Positions 57,787 to 64,000 of a stretch of 64,000 nucleotides of DNA are shown here, piece after piece (the stretch's first letter is position 1; the number at the start of each line of letters is the position of its first letter). The notes beneath the pieces are model-generated. The model searched no databases and had not been told where the DNA came from. It saw nothing but the letters and a program-made list of their open reading frames with translations. The DNA is from Saccharomonospora glauca K62 (GTDB lineage: Bacteria > Actinomycetota > Actinomycetes > Mycobacteriales > Pseudonocardiaceae), in assembly GCF_000243395.2 (NCBI RefSeq), contig NZ_CM001484.1:2599847-2663846 (forward strand), given 5' to 3'. The translations under genes and the position numbers were made by a program.

Positions 57787-58508
57787 CGTTCCTCCTCCGT
57801 CGAAGCCCGGTCGTCGGACACCACTCCGGCCACGTCCTCGGCGGCCTCGGCCAGCAGCACGCGCATGGCGGCCTCGGCCGCCTCGGGGTCCCGACGCCGG
57901 ACCGCGTCGACCACGGCCGCGTGGCGGGGCACGGGGTCCGTGGCGCGCGCCTCGTGCACGAGCGCGTCCCGGAGCGACAACGTGGGTTCGACGAGGGAAT
58001 CGAGGGCGGCCACGAGTTCGTTGTGGGTGGCGCGCAGGAGCGCCCGGTGCCAGCGCAGGTCCGCCGCGGCGGCGGCCTCTGCGTCCCCGTGGCCGGCGGC
58101 GGTCATGTCCTCCAACGCCGCGTCCAACTCGGTCAGGTCGGCCTCGTCGCGGCGGCGGGCGGCCAGTGCCGCCACCGCCGGTTCCACCATTCCGCGCAGC
58201 TCGCCGAGGTCCCGGAGCAGTCTCGCGGTCTCGCCCGCCGAGGCCCGCCAGCGGATCACGTCGGGGTCGAGCAGGTTCCAGTGCGCCCGACCGCGGACGA
58301 CCGTGCCGCGCTTCTGTCTTGCCTCGACCAACCCTTTCGCGGCGAGCACTCGCAGCGACTCCCGCAACGCGGTCATGCTCACGTCGAGTTCCCGGCCGAG
58401 TGCCGCGAGGTCGAGCACCGAGCCCCGGGGCAGTGCCCCGGACACGATGCGTGCGCCGAGTGTCGCGACCGTCTGCCCGTGGACGCCCCGTCCGCCGTAC
58501 GTCGTCAC
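57783..58508 (-). CDS. GntR/FadR-family regulator, DgoR-like
   Basis: 241 residues. The winged helix (GQTVATLGARIVSGALPRGSVLDL, then LGRELDVSMTALRESLRVLAAKGLVEARQKRGTVV) leads into HWNLLDPDVIRWR. That segment closely resembles the galactonate repressor DgoR and opens an all-helical FCD ligand domain with metal-ligand His/Asp positions. I chose the GTG at 58508 rather than the TTG at 58544, which is part of a TTGACA -35 box. The likely effector is an aldonate or its keto-deoxy derivative. Confidence 0.85.
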   Translation of the reverse strand: MTTYGGRGVHGQTVATLGARIVSGALPRGSVLDLAALGRELDVSMTALRESLRVLAAKGLVEARQKRGTVVRGRAHWNLLDPDVIRWRASAGETARLLRDLGELRGMVEPAVAALAARRRDEADLTELDAALEDMTAAGHGDAEAAAAADLRWHRALLRATHNELVAALDSLVEPTLSLRDALVHEARATDPVPRHAAVVDAVRRRDPEAAEAAMRVLLAEAAEDVAGVVSDDRASTEEER

Positions 58509-58515
58509 GGCGCGA

Positions 58516-58544
58516 AGTCTCTCCGGCGGGAGCAGCGCTGTCAA
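58516..58544 (-). promoter_or_regulatory. Candidate gntR promoter, leaderless geometry
   Basis: Minus strand TTGACA (58544-58539), a 17-base spacer and GAGACT (58521-58516), with the GTG at 58508 seven bases on. The -35 is consensus and the -10 is weak. Confidence 0.45.
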
Positions 58545-58545
58545 G

Positions 58546-58562
58546 ATTAATTATTAATTAAT
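58546..58562. promoter_or_regulatory. AT-only 17-bp palindrome next to the gntR -35 box
   Basis: ATTAATTA-T-TAATTAAT, perfect arms, entirely A/T in a very GC-rich setting. It sits one base upstream of TTGACA, the position of an UP element, and 11 bases after the AEC transporter stop. It is either the GntR operator or an UP element, or both. Confidence 0.65.
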
Positions 58563-58573
58563 GAGTATTTGAC

Positions 58574-59503
58574 TCAGGCTAGCAGTGCCACCGCCATGAA
58601 GATCACGGGAAGGCTCAGCAGGGTGCTGACGGCCACGGCGTCGCGGGCCAGCGTGACCCCGTGGCCGAACCGCACGGCGTAGCCGAACACGTTCTGCGCC
58701 GCGGGGAGCGCGGCACAGACCACCACGGCCATCAGCTCCGTGCCGGACAACCCCAGCAGCAGCCCGAATCCCAACCCCAGCAGTGGGTGGATCACGTTCT
58801 TCAGCAGCACGATCACCACCAGCGGCACCCTGACGTCCGGGTCCCGCCCCGGCCTGCTCGCCCCGGACAGGGAGATCCCGAACGCCAGCAGCATCGCGGG
58901 TACCGCCAGATCGGCCAGCAACTCCACCGGGGCCAGCACCACCTCCGGCACCGTCAGCCCGGACGCCGTCACGACCAGCCCCAACGCCGAGGCGATGGCC
59001 AGCGGATTGCGCAACGGTGCGAGAACCGTGCGACGCCACGTCGTCCGATGACCGTTCCGCCGCGCCGACACCACGTCGAGCACCGTGGTGAACACCGGGG
59101 TCAGGATCGCGAGCTGGAACAGCAGCACGGGCGCGACCACCGTGGCGTCGCCGAACACGTAGGCGGCCACCGGCAGCCCCAGATTGCCCGCGTTGACGTA
59201 GCCGCTGGCCATCGCGCCGATCGCCGTCTCCCCCGCCGGTCTCCGGCGGAGTCTGCCCACCGGCACGTACAGCAGGCAGGCCAGGGAGCTGGTCACGGCG
59301 GTCACGAGCAGGTTCGCCGAGAACACAGCCGTGACGTCCGCGCGGGAGAGTGTGGTGAATAGCAGCGCCGGGCTCGCGACGAAGAACGCGGTCCGGGAAA
59401 GCACCTCGGTGGCGGAGGGACCGAGCACACCGACTCGTCCGATGGCGTAGCCCACCAGCACCACGCAGGCGAGGACCAGGAACCCTTCGACCACGCCGAT
59501 CAT
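58574..59503 (-). CDS. AEC-family transporter (auxin efflux carrier-like)
   Basis: 309 residues and about ten membrane helices in two halves. Typical segments are GYVNAGNLGLPVAAYVFGD (about 106-124) and the second-half KNVIHPLLGLGFGLLL...CAALPAAQNVFGYAVRFG. AEC proteins move organic acids such as malate or malonate. It lies upstream of and on the same strand as the gntR/eda/kdgK module, so it may carry a sugar acid or pyruvate, but the palindrome and promoter between them allow separate control. The ATG at 59503 is chosen over an upstream GTG. Confidence 0.87.
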   Translation of the reverse strand: MIGVVEGFLVLACVVLVGYAIGRVGVLGPSATEVLSRTAFFVASPALLFTTLSRADVTAVFSANLLVTAVTSSLACLLYVPVGRLRRRPAGETAIGAMASGYVNAGNLGLPVAAYVFGDATVVAPVLLFQLAILTPVFTTVLDVVSARRNGHRTTWRRTVLAPLRNPLAIASALGLVVTASGLTVPEVVLAPVELLADLAVPAMLLAFGISLSGASRPGRDPDVRVPLVVIVLLKNVIHPLLGLGFGLLLGLSGTELMAVVVCAALPAAQNVFGYAVRFGHGVTLARDAVAVSTLLSLPVIFMAVALLA

Positions 59504-59603
59504 GTGGCAGTCACGGCTCACCACCGTAGAGCTGTGATCTCCGCCAAACCGGGGTGGGGCCGCCCGCCGTTACGGCGAGCGCGGCGCGGGGAAGCCTGCG
59601 GCC

Positions 59604-59840
59604 ATGTCCGACGATCCCCCGAGGCCGGGCGAGCCTCTCACGGCGGTGCCCTGGCGACGTTGGCCCGAAGCGCTCCGCACACGTGGGCGGGAGGTGTTGG
59701 CGCACCTGAACGCGGGTCACCCGCAGAACGCGCTCGAAGTGATCGACGAGCTGCTGGCCGACCTGCTCGCGCGGCGCGACTCGCTCGCCGACAGCGCCAA
59801 CCGGCACTTCGAGCCGTCCACCGACGACCGCAACCCCTGA
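59604..59840 (+). CDS. Small hypothetical protein
   Basis: 78 residues, Pro/Arg-rich at the start, with a helical centre (NALEVIDELLADLLARRDSLADSANRHF). No domain recognised and no membrane segment. GGGGAAG lies 16-20 bases upstream, which is rather far. Codon third positions look G/C-rich as in real genes, but the overlapping strand is also open, so it stays tentative. It is convergent with the DUF4389 gene. Confidence 0.45.
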   Translation: MSDDPPRPGEPLTAVPWRRWPEALRTRGREVLAHLNAGHPQNALEVIDELLADLLARRDSLADSANRHFEPSTDDRNP

Positions 59841-59853
59841 CGCGGGCGTCCAC

Positions 59854-61239
59854 TCAGCCCGTCGCGCGGCGGGCGGCGATGCCGATCAGGAGGGCGCCCA
59901 CCACGAGCGCGACGGCTCCTCCGGCCAGGGCGGTCCCCGCCACCCAGGGCAGCGCGGGTGCCGTCGCCCCCACCTCGGCCCGAACACTCACCCCCGGATG
60001 CCGGTCGGCGTTGAGGACCACCAGCACCCACTCCCCCTCGGACACCGGGGTGTCCAGCGTCACGGCTCGTGTGCCGCTCGCGGTGGCCGCCCAGATGTCG
60101 ACGCTGTCGGGCGGGGCGGGCGGGGTGCCCGAACGGAATTGCAGCGTCGTGACGTCACGGCCGGTGATGTCACTGACGACGGCGTGCCCGGTGCCCCGCA
60201 AGTACTGCTCGGCCTCCTCGGCCGAGGTCATACCGAGGAACACCCGGACTCCGGGGACCGTCGGGGTGACGCGCACCCTGACGTCCCCCAGCTCGGAGGT
60301 CACCCAGTCGGCGGCACCGGGTCCGAGCGAGAGCGGCTCGGACGACAGGGCGAAGGTGTCGGTCCGCAGCGTGGCCTCCGCGGTGACGTATCCGTCGTCG
60401 TCCCGTTGGGTGCGGTCCGCCCAGAGAGCCAGGGAGCCCGCGGCGAGCAGTCCCAGCGCCCCGAGCGCGAACAGCGCTCCCACCACGACCGGCACGATCC
60501 GGCCCACGGTCCAGCCACCCGGTCGCCGGCCTCCCTCGGTGGGCTCGGTGGGTTCGGTGTCCTCCGGGACGAGGCCCTCGTCGGGCTCGGTGCCGCCCAT
60601 GTCGAGCCGGAACGGCGGGTACTCGTCGGTCAGCAACCCGACGTAGGCGGCCACGCGCAGCACCCAGCGGTTCATGCCGAGCACGAAGTCGAACACCGGC
60701 TTCGGGTACGTGCCGGTGAACAACAGCACGATCGCCGCGATGAACACCAGGATGCCGATCAGGCCCACGCCGCCCCAGCCGGGGCCGCCGTCCCCCCACC
60801 GCCGCACCAGCCATGCCCCGCCGCCGAGGAACAGCCCGATCACTAGGTAGTGCGGCACCGCCAGCAACCACTTGACGAGGACGAGGCCGCGGTGCAGGCG
60901 TGGTGGGTAGTCGATCCGCAGCCGCGCGGGGTAGTCCGGGACGTCGGCCAAGGTGAACGGCGGGTACCGATCGGTGCCCAGGGCGGAGTAGGCGTAGTAG
61001 TGCACGCGCCAGTTCCAGCGGAGCACCCCGACGTTGAAGTCGAAGATCGCCCGTGGATAGCGGCCGGTCACCAGGATGGCCACGAACGCGACCACGGTCA
61101 GGACCACGAACGCGAGCCACAGCAGCGCGAGGATGAGGAAGTGCGGCACCGCGAGTAACCACTTGACCAGCCACAACCACCGCGACAACGGGGTGTCGAG
61201 TCGCGCCTGTACCCACACCGGTCGTAGTTGTGGCGCCAT
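59854..61239 (-). CDS. DUF4389-domain membrane protein with extracytoplasmic region
   Basis: 461 residues. Two DUF4389-like halves repeat the pattern LVKWLLAVPHFLIL / VKWLLAVPHYLVIG and TGRYPRAIFDFNVGVLRWNWRV / TGTYPKPVFDFVLGMNRWVLRV (about 1-210). An acidic linker, one membrane helix (about 250-275), an extracytoplasmic domain of roughly 150 residues and a final C-terminal helix follow. No catalytic motif is visible. Function unknown; the duplicated domain suggests a membrane scaffold or channel. Confidence 0.75.
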   Translation of the reverse strand: MAPQLRPVWVQARLDTPLSRWLWLVKWLLAVPHFLILALLWLAFVVLTVVAFVAILVTGRYPRAIFDFNVGVLRWNWRVHYYAYSALGTDRYPPFTLADVPDYPARLRIDYPPRLHRGLVLVKWLLAVPHYLVIGLFLGGGAWLVRRWGDGGPGWGGVGLIGILVFIAAIVLLFTGTYPKPVFDFVLGMNRWVLRVAAYVGLLTDEYPPFRLDMGGTEPDEGLVPEDTEPTEPTEGGRRPGGWTVGRIVPVVVGALFALGALGLLAAGSLALWADRTQRDDDGYVTAEATLRTDTFALSSEPLSLGPGAADWVTSELGDVRVRVTPTVPGVRVFLGMTSAEEAEQYLRGTGHAVVSDITGRDVTTLQFRSGTPPAPPDSVDIWAATASGTRAVTLDTPVSEGEWVLVVLNADRHPGVSVRAEVGATAPALPWVAGTALAGGAVALVVGALLIGIAARRATG

Positions 61240-61430
61240 CGGAGGGTCCTCCCGCCGGTTACGACCCGGTCTCACGCGTCCTTCGGCCGCGCTTCTCCAA
61301 GCATGGTTCCCGTGGGGTGGCCCGGACATGGGCCCTCGACCCTCGCCTCGGGGTCTTAGGTCCCACAGTCGACTCGCCCCGCCCGCTGCGGGACGATCAG
61401 CGGGACACGCCACCTACCCGAGGGAGTCTC

Positions 61431-62195
61431 ATGAACGAATGGGGACTGCAAGGTCGCAGCGTGATCGTGACCGGCGCCGGATCGGGCATCGGGAGGGCCA
61501 CTGCGCGCCGCTTCGCCGTGCTGGGCGCCCGCGTGCTGGTCAACGACCTGCACGAGAAGGCCGCCGCCGACACGGTCGACGAGTTGGTGGACACCGGAGC
61601 CGAGGCCGTCGCCGTCGCGGGCGACGTGAGTTCCCGGAACGTGGTCACCGAGCTCGCGCGGACGGCGGTCGACCGGTTCGGCGCGATCGACGTGCTCGTC
61701 AACAACGCGGGCGTCACCGACAACTTCTCCGCCGTCGCCGACGTGACCGACGACGAGTGGGAACGCCTACTGCGGATCAACCTCACCGCGCCGTTTTTGA
61801 TGGCCAGGGAAGTGCTGCCGTACATGCTCAAGGCCGGCCGAGGCGCCATCGTCAACGTCACCTCGCAGGCCGGGCTCCGGGGGAGCGCCGCGGGCGCCGC
61901 CTACACCGCCTCGAAGCACGGGCTCGTCGGGCTCACCAAGTCGCTAGCGGTGACGTACCGCGACAAGGGCATCCGGTGCAACGCCGTCGCGCCGGGAGGC
62001 ACGGCCACCTCCATCTCGGTGCAGCCGGACCCGAAGGCGTTGGGCCCGACGGCGATCATGCGCCACCTGGGCAACATGGGTCGCATCGCGGAGGCCTCCG
62101 AGCAGGCGGCCGTCATCACCTTCCTGGCCTCCGACCTCGCGAGCGACGTCAACGGCGTCGTCCTTCCCGTGGACGACGGCTGGTCGGCGGTGTGA
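61431..62195 (+). CDS. Short-chain dehydrogenase/reductase
   Basis: 254 residues of classical SDR. Cofactor motif TGAGSGIG (14-21), NNAG (91-94), and catalytic Ser 145, Tyr 158 and Lys 162 in YTASK. Asp 39 in the LVNDL segment after the second beta strand suggests NAD preference. GAGGGAG precedes the ATG at 61431. The substrate is unknown. It is convergent with the OsmC gene. Confidence 0.9.
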   Translation: MNEWGLQGRSVIVTGAGSGIGRATARRFAVLGARVLVNDLHEKAAADTVDELVDTGAEAVAVAGDVSSRNVVTELARTAVDRFGAIDVLVNNAGVTDNFSAVADVTDDEWERLLRINLTAPFLMAREVLPYMLKAGRGAIVNVTSQAGLRGSAAGAAYTASKHGLVGLTKSLAVTYRDKGIRCNAVAPGGTATSISVQPDPKALGPTAIMRHLGNMGRIAEASEQAAVITFLASDLASDVNGVVLPVDDGWSAV

Positions 62196-62206
62196 CTCGT
62201 CGACTC

Positions 62207-62626
62207 CTACTCGACGACCATGCGGACGGGCGTGCCGCGCTCGATCGTGCGGCTCACGGTGCAGAGCTTGTCGTGCGACAAGGTCACCGTGCGGGGCAGG
62301 ATCGCGCGAGCGGCGTCGCCTCGCTCCCCCTCGGGGAACCTCACCGTGAACGTGACGGTGAGGTTCTCCATCCGGTTGCCGGACTCGTTGTCCGACACCT
62401 TGTCGCCACTCACGGTCACGGTGAACTCATCGGGTTCGGTGCGCCTGCTGGTGGCCACGTCGGTGTCGATCGCGGTGCAGCCGCCGATCGCGGCGAGCAA
62501 CAGCTCCACCGGGCTGAACTCGTCATCGGCGGTGCCGAACCGCAGGCTGGCACCCCGCTCGTTGTAGGCGACGTAGCGCCCCTCGGCCTCGCGTTCGACG
62601 CGCACGGACCTGTGAGATGTCGTCAT
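62207..62626 (-). CDS. OsmC-family peroxiredoxin-like protein
   Basis: 139 residues. The two redox cysteines are present: Cys 50 in LLAAIGGCTAIDTDV and Cys 122 in HDKLCTVSRTI. The FSPVELLLAAIGGCTA block is the family hallmark. It reduces organic hydroperoxides with thiol donors; the Ohr/OsmC/YhfA subgroup is not certain. It is 29 bases downstream of the minus-strand pyruvate-oxidase-like gene's end region, possibly a separate transcript. Confidence 0.88.
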   Translation of the reverse strand: MTTSHRSVRVEREAEGRYVAYNERGASLRFGTADDEFSPVELLLAAIGGCTAIDTDVATSRRTEPDEFTVTVSGDKVSDNESGNRMENLTVTFTVRFPEGERGDAARAILPRTVTLSHDKLCTVSRTIERGTPVRMVVE

Positions 62627-62655
62627 GGCGTCGAACCTACCGCCACGATCACCCG

Positions 62656-64000
62656 TCAGGGCCTGGGGATGTTGCGGAGGTTGGACCGGGCGAGCTGGAT
62701 CATGCGCCCCACCCCGCCCTGCAGCACCATCTTGCTGGTCGCCAGGGCGAAACCGGTGAGCTGTTGGCCGGTAATGCGGGGCGGGATGGACAGCGCGTTG
62801 GGATCGGTGACCACGTCCAGCAACGCGGGCCCGTTGTGGTCGAGGATCTCGCGAAGTCCCCTGCGCACGTCCTTGGGGTCCTCGATCCGCACGCCGTGCA
62901 CCCCGGCCGCTCGGGCGATCGCCGCGTAGTCGGTGTCGGGGTAGGTGGTGGCGTGCGGGGGCAGGCCCGCCACGAGCATCTCCAGGTCGACCATGCTCAG
63001 CGACGAGTTGTTGAACAGGACGATCTTCACCGGAAGTCCGTAGTGGACGATGGTGAGGATGTCACCCATGAGCATGGAGAACCCGCCGTCGCCCGCCATG
63101 GCGATCACCTGCCGCGAGGTGTCGGGAAGTTGGGCTCCGATGGCCTGCGGCATGGCGTTCGCCATCGAACCGTGCGTGTACGAACCGATCATCCGACGGC
63201 GTCCGTTGGGGCTGAGGTAGCGGGCGGCCCAGACGTTGCACATGCCGGTGTCCACCGTGAACACCGCGTCGTCGGAGGCCTCCTCGTCCAGGATGGAGGC
63301 GACGTACTCGGGATGGATCGGTTTGTGTCGCTCCACGTCGGTGGTGTAGGCGGAGACGACGTTCTCCAGCATGTCGGCGTGCTTGCGCAGCATCCGGTCG
63401 AGGAACCGACGATCGGTCTTGCGAGCCACGCGCGGCGTGAGCGACCGCAGCGTCTCCTTCACGTCGCCGCACACGCCGTGGTCGAGCCGGGAGCGTCTGC
63501 CGAGCGCCTCCGGCCGGGTGTCGACCTGTGCGATCCGCACGTCGTCGGGCAAGAACGGCCGGTACGGGAAGTCGGTTCCGAGCAGGATCAGAAGGTCGCA
63601 CTCGTGCATCGCCTCGTAGGCGGCCCCGTAGCCGAGCAGGCCCGACATTCCCACGTCGAACGGGTTGTCGTACTGGATCCACTCCTTGCCGCGCAACGCG
63701 TGCCCGACCGGGGCGAGCACCTTGCCGGCGAACTCCATCACCTCGTCGTGGGCGTCGGCGACGCCGCGGCCGCAGAACAGCGTCACCCGCTGCGCCTCGT
63801 CGACCATCTGGGCGAGGCGGTCGAGTTCCTCCTCCCCCGGCCGTACGGTCGGCCCCCCGAAGGGGATCGCCATCTCGGTTCGACGACGTGGGAGGTCCTG
63901 CCCCGCGACGTCGCCGGGGACCACGAGCACCGACACGCCGCCTCGGCCGATCGCGGTCTGGATGGCGATCCGGGCGACCTGCGGCATCTGGTCGGGCGTC
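62656..64000 (-). CDS. Thiamine-diphosphate-dependent pyruvate dehydrogenase/oxidase (PoxB-like), N-terminus outside the window
   Basis: About 448 visible residues; translation continues through the right edge (TPDQMPQVARIAIQTA...), so the N-terminal TPP-binding domain is partly missing. The central domain has LFCGRGVADAHDEVMEFAGKV and LLILGTDFPYRPFLP. The C-terminal TPP-binding region has AGDGGFSMLMGDILTIVHYGLPVKIVLFNNSSLSMVDLE. The sequence is nearest to bacterial PoxB-type enzymes (pyruvate to acetate plus carbon dioxide). A C-terminal tail after PPRITGQQLTGFALA resembles the PoxB membrane-association end. Confidence 0.88.
   Translation of the reverse strand, partial: TPDQMPQVARIAIQTAIGRGGVSVLVVPGDVAGQDLPRRRTEMAIPFGGPTVRPGEEELDRLAQMVDEAQRVTLFCGRGVADAHDEVMEFAGKVLAPVGHALRGKEWIQYDNPFDVGMSGLLGYGAAYEAMHECDLLILLGTDFPYRPFLPDDVRIAQVDTRPEALGRRSRLDHGVCGDVKETLRSLTPRVARKTDRRFLDRMLRKHADMLENVVSAYTTDVERHKPIHPEYVASILDEEASDDAVFTVDTGMCNVWAARYLSPNGRRRMIGSYTHGSMANAMPQAIGAQLPDTSRQVIAMAGDGGFSMLMGDILTIVHYGLPVKIVLFNNSSLSMVDLEMLVAGLPPHATTYPDTDYAAIARAAGVHGVRIEDPKDVRRGLREILDHNGPALLDVVTDPNALSIPPRITGQQLTGFALATSKMVLQGGVGRMIQLARSNLRNIPRP

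Noticed and set aside
58509-58544. TTG at 58544 as the start of the GntR regulator
   Set aside because: TTGACA there reads as a -35 box, no ribosome site precedes it, and family similarity starts after the GTG at 58508.

Overview
The window is a high-GC actinobacterial chromosome segment with dense, strand-switching operons, GTG starts, 4-bp ATGA/GTGA overlaps and several probably leaderless genes. Ergothioneine genes (egtA/egtB), a GarA/gcvH/FtsR-like cluster in mycobacterial order, IdeR- and AcnR-type sites and P450/ferredoxin clusters point to the Pseudonocardiales (a Saccharomonospora- or Amycolatopsis-like organism). The genus is an inference. I see no rRNA, tRNA, CRISPR, transposase or prophage.

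Layout. 1-9.3 kb: egtB (cut by the left edge) and egtA; a LysR regulator divergent from an amino-acid dehydrogenase; AcnR with an AcnR-like operator but no aconitase beside it; two coupled CNNM/CBS membrane proteins; two poorly characterised genes. 9.3-11.1 kb: a MarR/MFS pair separated by three contiguous 15-bp operator units. 11.2-16 kb: a BlaI repressor and M56 membrane peptidase set among a PQQ-propeller lipoprotein, a CPVC membrane protein, a DsbA-like oxidoreductase and a CcdA-like protein, with two identically spaced BlaI-type operators. This is the best candidate for an undescribed system. 16-21 kb: the conserved MerR / bifunctional nuclease / FtsR / GarA / GcvH / PgsA block, interrupted by a TetR gene. 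21-29 kb: acyl-CoA synthetase and crotonase, siroheme synthase, and an MFS / PLP decarboxylase / ankyrin operon with a divergent TetR.

29-48 kb is a sugar island. It holds xylA with a divergent ROK repressor, a cellobiose (ceb) operon with its LacI repressor CebR and perfect CebR boxes, and a second LacI regulon. That regulon joins a YtfQRT-YjfF furanose-type ABC importer to an aldose epimerase, a zinc dehydrogenase and a lactonase. A 21-bp-period intergenic repeat with core TGCGGACACG lies at both ends of the xyl/ceb part.

48-64 kb: a Gfo/Idh oxidoreductase; an iron-regulated siderophore-binding lipoprotein; an aldo/keto reductase; a self-contained P450 operon (two P450s, two ferredoxins, one reductase, one TetR); an AEC transporter / DgoR-like GntR / KDPG aldolase / KDG kinase operon that could finish an oxidative sugar route; a DUF4389 membrane protein; an SDR; an OsmC protein; and a pyruvate-oxidase-like enzyme cut by the right edge.

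All promoter and operator calls are by eye. Functions come from recognising families in the translated sequence, without database searches.
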